DNA of 64,000 nt. Origin: Tenacibaculum agarivorans. Its GTDB lineage: Bacteria > Bacteroidota > Bacteroidia > Flavobacteriales > Flavobacteriaceae. Shown in pieces: positions 32,941 through 42,508 of the stretch. The stretch lies in NCBI RefSeq assembly GCF_001936575.1, contig NZ_MSMP01000005.1:124001-188000 (forward strand), read 5' to 3'. Under the pieces are notes generated by a model that worked only from the letters and a program-made list of their open reading frames with translations, had not been told where the DNA came from and did no database searches. Both the position numbers and the translations under genes were made by a program. Every line of letters begins with the position of its first letter. Within the stretch, counting starts at the first letter, position 1.

Positions 32941-35900
32941 ATGAACTTACGAACAAAATTAACTTTTATGGCTATGCTACTTTATTGTATGGCTATTGTC
33001 GCTCAAGAGAGCTTTGATGTTAGTGGTACTGTCTTAGGGGATGAAGATGGATTGCCTATACCAGGGGTGAATGTCATCATTTTCGGAACAGAAAAAGGTA
33101 CATCTACAGATTTTGATGGTAATTTTTCTTTAAAAGCTAAAGAAGGAGATGTGCTACAATTTTCAAATTTAGGATATGTAACTAGGCTAATTACAGTAAA
33201 AAGTAACGTTAGACTAGAAGTAAAGTTAAAACAAGATGCGAATTTACTAGATGAAGTAGTAGTTGTAGGTTATGGTACACAAAAAAAATCAAACATAACT
33301 GGAGCAGTATCCAAATTAGTAAATAAAAACTTAGAACAGGTTGGGGTTTCCCGTGTTGATGATGCATTAGTTGGTCAAGTGTCTGGGGTAAATATACAAG
33401 CTACTGAGGGGGAAGCTGGTTCGGCACCCACAATACGTATTAGAGGTACAGGTTCTATTTCAGGAAATTCAGATCCTTTAATTGTTGTTGATGGATTAGT
33501 AGTAGCTAATGATTTTATGGCAACTTTAGATATGAATGATGTAGAATCTTTTGATGTATTAAAAGATGCAGCTTCTACCGCAATTTATGGTTCAAGAGGT
33601 TCGAATGGTGTAATACAAATCACAACAAAATCAGGAAAAGAAGGGAAAACAAAATTTTCATATAGCACATTTACTGGATTTAAAGAGGCTAGACGTTCAG
33701 ATGCTTATGATTTTTCATTGGCTCAAACAGCGGCTGCAGAACAAGCTTTTAGTGGTGGATTATCAGATAGAACACGATATAAATTACTTATAGGTACAGA
33801 TAGAAGTTGGCAAGATGTCATCTTCGATGGAGGTACTATTACTAGTCATTCATTTAGCGCAAGAGGGGGGAACGATAAAACAAAATTTAGTACAAATCTT
33901 GGATACTTAAAAGATGAAGGGGTTTTACTAACAGATAATTTTGAGAGATATAATTTGAAATTGAAAGTTGATACAAAACTTTCTAAAAAAATAAAAGTAG
34001 GTTTTAGTGTTACACCAACATTCACGAAAAGAAGACGTTTCGATGGTTCTGTGCATGATATTTTAAGACAACCTTCTTGGTTACCTTTATATATTGATGA
34101 AAATAATATACAATTTGTTAACCGATTAAGAGATAATGGTAAATGGGCTAATGTTCAAATAGGAGATTACGCAGTTCAACGTATGTTTGATGATTATGAT
34201 TTAGTAACAGGACAGCCTATAGTATCAGGAGGTACAGATATTAGTAACTCATCAAATACAAATCCGGCAGCTAAAGTACTGGAAAGAAACCGTACCCAAG
34301 ATCGATTTCGTTTATTTGGTTCTGTATATTTAAACTATAAAATTATTGATGGATTAGAGTTTAAAACATCTTTTTCTGGTGATTACGAACAAAGTAATGG
34401 ATTTCGTTATTCAGGAGTAGAAGCCAATAGAAATGGTGCTGATGCAGCGTTTTTAACGCTAACTGGTTTTAACAGAATACATTTAGTAAATGATAATTAC
34501 TTTACGTATAAAAAGGTATTTGGAGAAGCCCATAACTTTAATGCAGTAGCAGGTTTTTCTACTGAGAATTTTGATTTTGATTTTCAATCTGTTACAGGTA
34601 CAGGTTTTGCTTCAGATATTTCACAAACTTTAGGGGCTGCAGAAAATATTTCAGCTAGACTTTCTGAACAATATAAAACAGGTTTTGTGTCTTTATTTGG
34701 AAGGATAAATTACGCATATGATGATAGATATTTACTATCCTTAAGTTATAGAAGAGACGGTAGCTCTGTTTTTGGTCCAAATAATAAATTTGGTGATTTC
34801 CCAGCTGCTTCAATAGGTTGGATTGCTAGTAATGAAAGTTTCTTAGAAGATAGCGAAGTAATTTCCAATTTAAAATTAAGAGCTAGTTATGGTTTAAGTG
34901 GTAACAATAGAACAAGTACTGGTAGTAACATAACTAATTCTTATCCTTTTGCAGCTTTGTTACAGTCTAGTCAGGCAATTTTAGACGGTAATGGTACTAT
35001 AGCCCCAGGTTTTAATCCAAGTAATTTAGCAAATCCTGATTTAAAATGGGAGCGCTCGCAAGAAATCAACTTAGGATTAGATTTTGGTATTCTTAACAAT
35101 AGAATTTCAGGATCGATAGATGTATATCAGAAAACAAATGATCAACAGTTGTTATTCAACCCAGTGTCAAGTACAACAGGTTTTTCTAATGGTTTAGTTA
35201 ACCTTGGTAAATCAGAAAATAGAGGTTTTGAAGCTGAATTGAGAACGCGTAATATTTCAAATGAAGATTTTACATGGTCGTCAACAATTTTAGCATCGGT
35301 GAATGAAAATGAACTTTTAGATTTCGGAGATTCTAATGGTCAAATATTAAATGTAGATTCAAAAAGAGCTGCAGAATGGATCAATTTAGTAGGAAATCCA
35401 GTAGCTTCATTTTATGGTTGGGTAGTAGATGAAGAAATTCCTTTAGAATTTATTAATAATCCTTTTCATCCAGTAGGTGGTGAGGCTCAAGATGTGTATG
35501 TAAAAGATCTTAATGGAGATGGTTTAATAGACGATGATGATAAAACGATTTTAGGTAATCCATACCCAGATTTAGTTTGGAGTTTTACTAATAATGTTCG
35601 TTATAAGAATTTTGATTTAAGTTTTATGTGGCAAGGTAGTCATGGAGCAGAAGTTAGAAATATGGGAGATCAATATTTATTCAATCATTTTAATAGCTCT
35701 CAAGATTTTAACACAGCTACAACTCCAAATCAAGAATTTATCAGACAAAAAATATTCACAAATTCAATAATCCAAGATGCATCTTACATAACATTAAGAA
35801 ATGTGAATATGGGATATAATTTCTCAAATAGTTTACCAGATTCTTTCGAATTTATTTCAAAAGCAAGAATTTATGTTACGGGTCAAAATTTATTGTATTT

Positions 35901-36030
35901 CACCGCAGATAACTATACAGGATTTAATCCAGAGTTTGTAGAAAATACAGGGCCATTAACTTACGGTTATCAGAGAGCAGGTTCTCCAATATTTAGAACA
36001 GTATCATTAGGTGTTAATCTAGAATTTTAA
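32941..36030 (+). CDS. SusC/RagA-type TonB-dependent transporter
   Basis: A 1029-residue outer-membrane protein, typical for SusC. Signal peptide to about residue 21, CarboxypepD_reg-like domain (about 25-100, VSGTVLGDEDGLPIPGVNV), the connecting DEVVVVGYGTQKKSN segment, plug domain (about 105-235, with RIRGTGSISGNSDPLIVVDG and YGSRGSNGVIQITTKSG), then the beta-barrel. With SusD it should bind and import alginate oligosaccharides using TonB energy. Next gene 10 bp downstream is susD. It heads the second operon of the alginate locus under a double operator. Confidence 0.95.
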   Translation: MNLRTKLTFMAMLLYCMAIVAQESFDVSGTVLGDEDGLPIPGVNVIIFGTEKGTSTDFDGNFSLKAKEGDVLQFSNLGYVTRLITVKSNVRLEVKLKQDANLLDEVVVVGYGTQKKSNITGAVSKLVNKNLEQVGVSRVDDALVGQVSGVNIQATEGEAGSAPTIRIRGTGSISGNSDPLIVVDGLVVANDFMATLDMNDVESFDVLKDAASTAIYGSRGSNGVIQITTKSGKEGKTKFSYSTFTGFKEARRSDAYDFSLAQTAAAEQAFSGGLSDRTRYKLLIGTDRSWQDVIFDGGTITSHSFSARGGNDKTKFSTNLGYLKDEGVLLTDNFERYNLKLKVDTKLSKKIKVGFSVTPTFTKRRRFDGSVHDILRQPSWLPLYIDENNIQFVNRLRDNGKWANVQIGDYAVQRMFDDYDLVTGQPIVSGGTDISNSSNTNPAAKVLERNRTQDRFRLFGSVYLNYKIIDGLEFKTSFSGDYEQSNGFRYSGVEANRNGADAAFLTLTGFNRIHLVNDNYFTYKKVFGEAHNFNAVAGFSTENFDFDFQSVTGTGFASDISQTLGAAENISARLSEQYKTGFVSLFGRINYAYDDRYLLSLSYRRDGSSVFGPNNKFGDFPAASIGWIASNESFLEDSEVISNLKLRASYGLSGNNRTSTGSNITNSYPFAALLQSSQAILDGNGTIAPGFNPSNLANPDLKWERSQEINLGLDFGILNNRISGSIDVYQKTNDQQLLFNPVSSTTGFSNGLVNLGKSENRGFEAELRTRNISNEDFTWSSTILASVNENELLDFGDSNGQILNVDSKRAAEWINLVGNPVASFYGWVVDEEIPLEFINNPFHPVGGEAQDVYVKDLNGDGLIDDDDKTILGNPYPDLVWSFTNNVRYKNFDLSFMWQGSHGAEVRNMGDQYLFNHFNSSQDFNTATTPNQEFIRQKIFTNSIIQDASYITLRNVNMGYNFSNSLPDSFEFISKARIYVTGQNLLYFTADNYTGFNPEFVENTGPLTYGYQRAGSPIFRTVSLGVNLEF

Positions 36031-36040
36031 ACCAACAGCA

Positions 36041-37468
36041 ATGAAAAAACTAAAATATATATTCTCAATACTAATCATTACTGTAATAGTGTCTTGTAAT
36101 GATGATTTTCTTGACCTTAAACCCATTAATGTTCCTAATGGCGAAACTTTCTATGCTAATGATGATGAAATAGAACTTGGAGTAGTAAATATGTATGATG
36201 GTATTCAAGGTATTAACTCTACTAGATCTAATGACAATCATGGAATTCAAGTTGAATTTTATGTGACTGAAATGCGTAGTGATAATACTGAAACTAAGAG
36301 TAGTGAAGGAGAAGCAGCACAATTTGAAGATTTTGCAATTGAAGCTACAAATGGAATAGTAGATGATTACTATCGTAGTTTTTATAATATCATTTTTAGA
36401 GCAAATGTGATTTTAGAAAACTTAGGAAATGCTTCAGATGCAAAAAGAGGTCAATTTGAAGGAGAAGCTAAATTTGTTAGAGCTTATGCTTATTTCAATT
36501 TAGTACGTTTGTTCGGAAACATTCCATTAGTGGATAGAGTAATTTCTCCTGAAGATAAAGAAATACAATTTACACAAAAGCCTCAAAGTGAAGTGTATGC
36601 TTTAATAGAATCAGATTTAGAATTTGCAATCAATAGCTTAACTAATGATAGTCAGTATCGCGCTTCTAAAGCAGCAGCTCAAGCTTTATTAGCTAAGGTA
36701 TATATGACTACAGAAAATAAACGTTACTTACAAGCGCAACAATTGTGTGAAGATATTATCAATTCATCTCAATTTAGCTTAGAAACTAACTTTAAAGATA
36801 TCTTTTTTAATGAAGGGAATAGTGAAGTACTATTTGTTATAGGGTATAATGGAGATGATGCATTAAACAGTCAAAATTTTTCAGCAGAATGGTTAAATGC
36901 TGTAGGAAGAACAAGTGGTGTAAATTATGCGACTCCAGACTCTAAAGAAGCATTAGATAATTTTGGAGGAAATAGAGCACAATTTTCATACAGAGTAGAT
37001 GTTACACAACCTACAAAATTTCAAGTTGTAAAATATATACCAGACGGAGATTCAAGTTTAGGAATAGATCCTACCTCAAGTAATCCAACTCAAGCAGGTA
37101 ACGATTGGATTGTATTACGATATGCAGATGTACTTCTGATGCATGTTGAGGCTATTATGGCAACTAATAACGATACATCAGTACCAGCTGCTTTAGAATC
37201 ATTTCAAAAGGTAAGAGATCGTGCTGGTCTTACTACGCCTGTTACTTCAATTACTAAAGATGAATTATTATTAGAAAGACGCGTTGAATTAGCTTACGAA
37301 AATCACCGTTTATTCGACTTGTTACGATTCAATAAAGCACAAGAGGTTCTATCAAACTTTGCAACCAATACAGGTAGAAGTTTTAGTGCAACAGATCTGT
37401 TATTACCTATTCCTCAAAGAGAAGTGAATTTAGGTAAAGGAGTTTTAAATCAAAACCCTGGTTATTAA
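36041..37468 (+). CDS. SusD/RagB-type surface glycan-binding lipoprotein
   Basis: A 475-residue lipoprotein (acyl cysteine 19 in VIVSCNDDF) with the SusD fold: N-terminal segment LDLKPINVPNGETFYAN, helical TPR-like core (GEAKFVRAYAYFNLVRLFGNIPLV) and C-terminal LLLERRVELAYENHRLFDLLRF with LPIPQREVNLGKGVLNQNPGY. It forms the lid of the SusC transporter and binds alginate chains. Spacing to susC 10 bp and to the PKD lipoprotein 19 bp. Confidence 0.95.
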   Translation: MKKLKYIFSILIITVIVSCNDDFLDLKPINVPNGETFYANDDEIELGVVNMYDGIQGINSTRSNDNHGIQVEFYVTEMRSDNTETKSSEGEAAQFEDFAIEATNGIVDDYYRSFYNIIFRANVILENLGNASDAKRGQFEGEAKFVRAYAYFNLVRLFGNIPLVDRVISPEDKEIQFTQKPQSEVYALIESDLEFAINSLTNDSQYRASKAAAQALLAKVYMTTENKRYLQAQQLCEDIINSSQFSLETNFKDIFFNEGNSEVLFVIGYNGDDALNSQNFSAEWLNAVGRTSGVNYATPDSKEALDNFGGNRAQFSYRVDVTQPTKFQVVKYIPDGDSSLGIDPTSSNPTQAGNDWIVLRYADVLLMHVEAIMATNNDTSVPAALESFQKVRDRAGLTTPVTSITKDELLLERRVELAYENHRLFDLLRFNKAQEVLSNFATNTGRSFSATDLLLPIPQREVNLGKGVLNQNPGY

Positions 37469-37487
37469 TCAAAAAAATAATTTTAAA

Positions 37488-38492
37488 ATGAAAACTAAAG
37501 ATAAATTATTTAAAAAATATCACTTCTTAGTAATCTTCTTGAGTATAGCTTTATTCTCATTCAGCGCTTGTGAATCTTTTGAATTTGAACTTCCTGAAGA
37601 AGGTTCTATTGAAGATAAAACACCTCCTTCAGCTGAATTTGAAGCTTCACAAAGCACTGTAGATTTTAAGAGATATAATTTTGCAAATCTATCTGTAAGT
37701 GCTACAACGTACCAATGGGATTTTGGAGATGGAAACACATCTACTGATGTTGATGGAGTTAATGATTATCCTGGTGAAGGTAAGTACACAGTAACATTAA
37801 CAGCTTCTGATGCTTTAGGTGTTGAAAGTACCATTTCAAAAGAAATAGAAGTTGTAGAACCTGAACAACCCGATACTCCTGATCCTGTAATTGTGAATGC
37901 AGATTTTACAAAATTACCAAAATCATCAGGTTCTGATTGTGCATGCTCTGCATGGATTAATAAAAGTTTAGGAGATCAAGGTGAATCTAGCTCTGGTAAT
38001 GGAGGATCTGATAATGTGTTGAAATTAGATAATATTGAACCAGATCATGCTTACCAAGAATTTGAGGTGGTTCCTAATGCTGATTATACAATAACAGTAC
38101 TAGCTTCTTTTAAGGAGCCGTCAGGAGGTGCAGCTCCAACTAGTGTTTTAGAAGTGAGAGTATTATCAGGATCAGGTTATGTAGGTGGATATACTCCAGT
38201 ATATTATACAGATACAGCTGAATTTCCGCAAGATAATTGGGGGTATACATCTATAGCTCAGGTAGAAACAGCAGCTAATAACCTATTAAATGAAAGTATT
38301 GCTAATCCAGTAGATGATAGTTATGTAACCTACACATTTACTTTTAATTCAGGAGCTAATGATAGTGTTGCATTATTCTTAAGAGGTATTGGAGGACCTG
38401 CTACTGGAGGTAATGGAGGAGACTTTGGTTACAACAGTGGAGATGAAGAAATACGAATAGATACTGTTACGATTACCGCGATTAACAAATAA
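37488..38492 (+). CDS. PKD-domain surface lipoprotein, probable alginate-binding
   Basis: A 334-residue lipoprotein (acyl cysteine 28 in SFSACES). A PKD domain spans about 44-125 (TTYQWDFGDGNTSTD, then GEGKYTVTLTASDA). After a Pro-rich linker comes a ~200-residue beta-sandwich resembling a carbohydrate-binding module, with a tight SDCACSAW cysteine pair (about 149-155) and a C-terminal EEIRIDTVTITAINK strand. Its place between susD and PL7 is like that of SusE/F-type binding proteins in other alginate loci, so capture of the polymer at the cell surface is the likely role. Confidence 0.78.
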   Translation: MKTKDKLFKKYHFLVIFLSIALFSFSACESFEFELPEEGSIEDKTPPSAEFEASQSTVDFKRYNFANLSVSATTYQWDFGDGNTSTDVDGVNDYPGEGKYTVTLTASDALGVESTISKEIEVVEPEQPDTPDPVIVNADFTKLPKSSGSDCACSAWINKSLGDQGESSSGNGGSDNVLKLDNIEPDHAYQEFEVVPNADYTITVLASFKEPSGGAAPTSVLEVRVLSGSGYVGGYTPVYYTDTAEFPQDNWGYTSIAQVETAANNLLNESIANPVDDSYVTYTFTFNSGANDSVALFLRGIGGPATGGNGGDFGYNSGDEEIRIDTVTITAINK

Positions 38493-38509
38493 TTCTTTTG
38501 ATAGTTAAC

Positions 38510-39418
38510 ATGAAAAACATTCTTAAAAATATAGTGTCCATTGTTATAATTATATTTATGTCTGCAAATGCTATTGGCCAAAATAATAGCATTTCAGACT
38601 TGAATGTTGAAGAAAAACGTACAAGAAAAAAGAAACGAAATAAAAAAATAAAGCTTCCTAAAATAGACCTTTCACATTGGAAAGTTACCATACCTGAAGG
38701 AAAATCAAATGGAAGGCCTTACGAATTTCAACCACCTGAAATCTTTGATTATGCAAATAATACATTACTTAAAAAGTATATGTATAATGATTCAATAAAA
38801 GGAGCTTTAGTGTTTTATGCAACTCCTCAAGTAACTACGAGTAATACTAAATATTCTCGTTCAGAGCTAAGAGAACAAATGAAACCAGGAGACAATACTG
38901 TAAACTGGACATTCAAAGAAGGAGGAAGAATGAAAGGTAAACTTTCAATAGGGGAAATATCAAAGAATAAAAAAGGAGAATATCATAAAACTATTGTGAT
39001 GCAAATTCATGGTAGATTAACTAACGAACAAAAGGAATTGATAGGACAGAAAGATAATAATGCTCCCCCAATTCTAAAAATCTACTGGAAAAATGGAAAA
39101 ATCAGAGTGAAAACAAAAGTGCTAAAAAACCTGAATGCAACAGACAAAGAGTTATTGCATAAAGACGCTTGGGGAGATGATAAAGGATTTACATTTAAGG
39201 AAAAAGTAGGGTTTAAAAAATTCACATTGGAGGTAAAAGTAACCGACGGTAAAATGGTAGTAAGTTTGAATAATAACGAATTTAAAGTGTACGATAATGT
39301 TCACATGAAAAGATGGCGAATATTTGAAAATTACTTTAAGGCAGGTAATTACTTTCAAACCAGAGATAAAGAGGCTTATGCTAAGGTTAATTATTACGAG
39401 TTAAAAATTTCACATTAA
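38510..39418 (+). CDS. PL7 alginate lyase
   Basis: A 302-residue secreted protein from the ATG at 38510; an in-frame TTG four codons earlier is rejected. The PL7 jelly-roll has the three canonical motifs: RSELR (117-121), QIH (165-167) and YFKAGNYFQ (275-283). Inferred catalytic residues are Arg117, Gln165, His167 and Tyr281. QIH rather than QVH is associated with preference for G-containing blocks. A lysine-rich linker (RTRKKKRNKK) follows the signal peptide. It should make the endolytic cuts that feed SusC/D. Last gene of the susC operon. Confidence 0.94.
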   Translation: MKNILKNIVSIVIIIFMSANAIGQNNSISDLNVEEKRTRKKKRNKKIKLPKIDLSHWKVTIPEGKSNGRPYEFQPPEIFDYANNTLLKKYMYNDSIKGALVFYATPQVTTSNTKYSRSELREQMKPGDNTVNWTFKEGGRMKGKLSIGEISKNKKGEYHKTIVMQIHGRLTNEQKELIGQKDNNAPPILKIYWKNGKIRVKTKVLKNLNATDKELLHKDAWGDDKGFTFKEKVGFKKFTLEVKVTDGKMVVSLNNNEFKVYDNVHMKRWRIFENYFKAGNYFQTRDKEAYAKVNYYELKISH

Positions 39419-39482
39419 TTTTTTAACTTTAACTTTAGAGAAAAATAGCAAGTGTAATTAAAATTTAATAAGCGTAATTTGT

Positions 39483-39513
39483 TAAATTTGTGAGTTAAGA
39501 GCTGGTTAACCAA
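39483..39513 (+). promoter_or_regulatory. -7 box and single operator before the GntR gene
   Basis: TAAATTTG (39483-39490) matches TAnnTTTG, although no TTG is seen at the right distance upstream. CTGGTTAACCAA (39502-39513) is a perfect 10-bp palindrome of the alginate operator type, lying 18 bp before the start codon. It corresponds in position to the second, downstream copy of the double operators, so it suggests autoregulation of the GntR gene. Confidence 0.65.
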
Positions 39514-39530
39514 TTTTAAAGACAAAGAAA

Positions 39531-40232
39531 ATGAAATTAGATATACTGACAAGTAATGAAAATCAAAAGGTTCAAAAAACAATTATTTCTCAAATCAGAG
39601 ATTTAATAAATTTTAAAAATCTTGAACCTGGAGATAAGTTACCTTCAGAGAGAATGTTGTCTGAAAAATTTGGAGTTTCAAGAGGAAATATCAGAGAAGC
39701 AATTCAAAAACTAGAATTTTATGAGTTACTAACTTCAATTCCTCAAAGTGGCACTTTTGTAGCTAATATCGGAATAACAGCCTTAAATGGTATGATCGAT
39801 GATATTTTGAGGTTAGAAGAGCCTAGTTTTAAATCTTTAGTAGAAACTAGGATTTTATTAGAACTCAAAACTGTTAGATTGGCTGCTTTACGAAGAACCG
39901 AAGAGGATTTAGAAGCCATGGAAAAAATGTTAGAAGCTTATACTGATAAAGTTCATAGAGGTGAAGAAGCTGTTCAAGAAGATTTACTTTTTCATTTGGC
40001 TATTGCCAAAGCAAGCGGAAACAGTACTATTAATACCTTTATGTTGATGATTACTCCTGGTATCATTACAAATTTTGAGAAATATCATGTCTGTGATAAA
40101 GATATGTCCTTTAAAGGTATACAAGAGCATTATGATATTTATGAAGCTATAAAAAATCAAGACCCTCAGCTGGCTAAACAAAAAATGAAAGAACACTTTA
40201 AACTACTATATCAATACTGTTATAATGTTTAG
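39531..40232 (+). CDS. GntR family (FadR subfamily) regulator of the alginate locus
   Basis: A 233-residue transcription factor. Residues ~10-75 are the winged helix (KLPSERMLSEKFGVSRGNIREAIQKL), and ~95-225 the all-helical FCD ligand domain with metal-site histidines (FHLAIAKASGN, and His in EHYDIYEA). FadR-type GntR proteins include the hexuronate regulators UxuR and ExuR. The operators at 27636, 32728 and 39502 resemble their consensus, so it probably represses the lyase and susC operons and itself until a pathway intermediate such as DEH or KDG binds. Confidence 0.9.
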   Translation: MKLDILTSNENQKVQKTIISQIRDLINFKNLEPGDKLPSERMLSEKFGVSRGNIREAIQKLEFYELLTSIPQSGTFVANIGITALNGMIDDILRLEEPSFKSLVETRILLELKTVRLAALRRTEEDLEAMEKMLEAYTDKVHRGEEAVQEDLLFHLAIAKASGNSTINTFMLMITPGIITNFEKYHVCDKDMSFKGIQEHYDIYEAIKNQDPQLAKQKMKEHFKLLYQYCYNV

Positions 40233-40412
40233 AAACAAGGTTAGTAGTTCTAAAAAATATAGCAGAGTCTGTAAGTAATTTAGCAAAAAAGACATTCTAA
40301 AATAACATAAAGAAACATATATAAAATATGCTTTCCTAGGATATTTATGTCAAAAATTACGCAAAAAGTTAAACACTCAACCAAACATATCATATTAAAA
40401 TTTTAAACTAAA

Positions 40413-41675
40413 ATGAAAATTAAAGGACTTAGATGGTGGATTATTGGATTAGTTTGTCTTGCAACAATAATCAATTATATAGATAGATCAGCATTAGGTA
40501 TAATGTGGCCAGCTATGCGAGATGACTTAGGAATGACGGAAGAAGATTATGCTTGGATTATCAATATTTTCACATTTACCTATGCCTTAGGAAAGTTAAT
40601 TTCTGGAAAAATTTATGATAAAGTAGGTACCAAAATCGGTTTTGTACTATCTATATTCTTTTGGTCATTAGCTTCGTTATTACATTTTTTTGCTAAAGGA
40701 GTTACATCATTAAGCATTTTTAGAGGTTTATTAGGGGTATCAGAAGCTGGTAATTGGCCTGGAGCAGTAAAGAATAATGCAGAATGGTTTCCGATTAAAG
40801 AAAGAGCCGTTGCCCAAGGAATATTTAATGCAGGAGCAGCTATTGGATCTATAGTTGCTGCACCAACAATAGCTAGTTTATTTGAAGGGTATGGTTGGAA
40901 AGTTACGTTCGTTATTATTGGTATTCTAGGTTTTTTATGGATCATCCCGTGGCTCATTTTTAATAAAAAACTACCTAAAGAACATCCTTGGATTACAGAG
41001 GAAGAAAAGCATCATATTTTTTCAGATGAACAAGAAATGGTGAGTAGTGATACTAAAGATACCACATGGAGTATCTCAAAAATATTAAGCTATAAAGAGG
41101 CTTGGGGAGTATTACTGTCTCGTTTTTTTATAGAACCTATTTGGTGGCTGTTTGTTTTTTGGATGCCAATATATCTAAATAAAGAATATGGTTTTAACGT
41201 TAAAGAAATAGGTTTATATGCATGGTTTCCATATGTAGGTGCTGCTATTGGTAGTATTGCAGGAGGTTGGTATGTAAAATACCTTTTAGAAAGAAAAACA
41301 TTAGATACTGCACGAAAAAAAGTAATTACCATTGGTACTTTAATAATATTGGTAGGGATTTTAAGCGCAATTCTTTTTGCTGATACTCCTGAAAAATTTG
41401 TGGTATTCGTTTTTATTGTTCTTTTCGGATTCCAATTTTCAATAAGTAATATACAAACTATTTCTAGTGATTTATTAAAAGGCAAATCTGTAGGAACTTT
41501 AGCTGGTTTAGCTGGTGGTATTGGAGCTATATCTGTAATAATCATGAATAGGCTTATACCAGAAATAACAAAAACAAGTTACACACCCGCATTTATAATA
41601 TTAGCATGTTTAGCACCATTATCACTACTTGCTATTTATGCTTTGTGTAAAGAGATTAAACCCTTAAAAGAGTAA
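40413..41675 (+). CDS. MFS transporter of the hexuronate (ACS) family
   Basis: A 420-residue carrier with about 12 membrane helices. The start RWWIIGLVCLATIINYIDRSALGIMWP and motif GKLISGKIYDKVGTKIG fit the anion:cation symporter family, which includes ExuT and the alginate-monomer carrier ToaA-like proteins. WPGAVKNNAEWFP is also typical. It should carry the unsaturated uronate or DEH from periplasm to cytoplasm. It leads the catabolic gene set (MFS, reductase, kinase, aldolase), 180 bp after GntR. No clear promoter or operator copy was found in this gap. Confidence 0.92.
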   Translation: MKIKGLRWWIIGLVCLATIINYIDRSALGIMWPAMRDDLGMTEEDYAWIINIFTFTYALGKLISGKIYDKVGTKIGFVLSIFFWSLASLLHFFAKGVTSLSIFRGLLGVSEAGNWPGAVKNNAEWFPIKERAVAQGIFNAGAAIGSIVAAPTIASLFEGYGWKVTFVIIGILGFLWIIPWLIFNKKLPKEHPWITEEEKHHIFSDEQEMVSSDTKDTTWSISKILSYKEAWGVLLSRFFIEPIWWLFVFWMPIYLNKEYGFNVKEIGLYAWFPYVGAAIGSIAGGWYVKYLLERKTLDTARKKVITIGTLIILVGILSAILFADTPEKFVVFVFIVLFGFQFSISNIQTISSDLLKGKSVGTLAGLAGGIGAISVIIMNRLIPEITKTSYTPAFIILACLAPLSLLAIYALCKEIKPLKE

Positions 41676-41715
41676 ATAATAAAAATTAAAACAAATAATC
41701 AAAATTTCAATTAAA

Positions 41716-42468
41716 ATGAGTAAAATAGCTGTTATTACTGGAGCTACTGGAGGAATTGGATTTGCTGTAGCAAAGAGATTAGGAAAAGATGGATATACTG
41801 TAATATTAAACGGTATTGAAGATGATATGGGAGCAAAGAGAGTAGAAGAACTTACCTCTGAGGGAATTACTGCCGAATATTATGGTTTCGATGTAACTAA
41901 AGAAGAAGCTGTAACCGAAAACATCACTAAGATTGGTGAAAAGTATGGTAAAATAGACACACTTGTTAATAATGCAGGAGGTTTAGGTGGTCGCCAACGT
42001 TTTGAAGAAATGACTACTGATTTTTACCGTTTTGTTATGGCATTAAATTTAGATTCTGCATTTTTTGCTTCTAGAGCGGCAATACCATTCTTAAAGAAAA
42101 GTGACAATCCATCAATCATTAATTATACATCAAATGCTGGTTGGAATGCTGGTGGACCGGGAGCAGGGATTTATGGAACATCAAAAGCAGCGGTTCATAC
42201 ATTAACTAGAGCGTTGGCTAAAGATTTAGCTGAGTATGGAATTAGAGCAAATGCTGTTTCTCCTGGTACAATCGATACAGATTTTCACAAGCAAATTAAA
42301 TCAACAAAGCCAGAAGTATTTGCTTCTTGGGCGAAGAATATTATGTTAGGAAGATTAGGACAACCAGAAGATGTAGCTGGAGTGGTTTCTTTCCTAGCAA
42401 GTAAAGATGCTGGTTTTATTACTGCTGAAACTATTCAAATAGGAGGAGGCCAAGCATTAGGAATCTAA
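41716..42468 (+). CDS. SDR-family DEH reductase (KduD-like)
   Basis: A 250-residue short-chain dehydrogenase with TGATGGIG (8-15) for cofactor binding, NNAGG, and the catalytic triad Ser139, Tyr153 and Lys157 (YGTSK). In alginate pathways the enzyme reduces 4-deoxy-L-erythro-5-hexoseulose uronate (DEH) to 2-keto-3-deoxygluconate with NAD(P)H. Position between the uptake carrier and KDG kinase supports this role. Cofactor preference is not readable with confidence. Confidence 0.9.
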   Translation: MSKIAVITGATGGIGFAVAKRLGKDGYTVILNGIEDDMGAKRVEELTSEGITAEYYGFDVTKEEAVTENITKIGEKYGKIDTLVNNAGGLGGRQRFEEMTTDFYRFVMALNLDSAFFASRAAIPFLKKSDNPSIINYTSNAGWNAGGPGAGIYGTSKAAVHTLTRALAKDLAEYGIRANAVSPGTIDTDFHKQIKSTKPEVFASWAKNIMLGRLGQPEDVAGVVSFLASKDAGFITAETIQIGGGQALGI

Positions 42469-42508
42469 ATAAGTAGTTATAATTTCATAAGCATATAACC
42501 AATAAAAG

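Noticed and set aside
38498..38509. TTG start for the PL7 gene four codons upstream
   Set aside because: ATG at 38510 follows directly and begins a normal signal peptide.
41090..41545. Minus-strand ORF of 151 codons inside the ExuT-like carrier gene
   Set aside because: Antisense to a conserved membrane protein gene; composition (Pro, Thr, Ile-rich) is that of a shadow frame.
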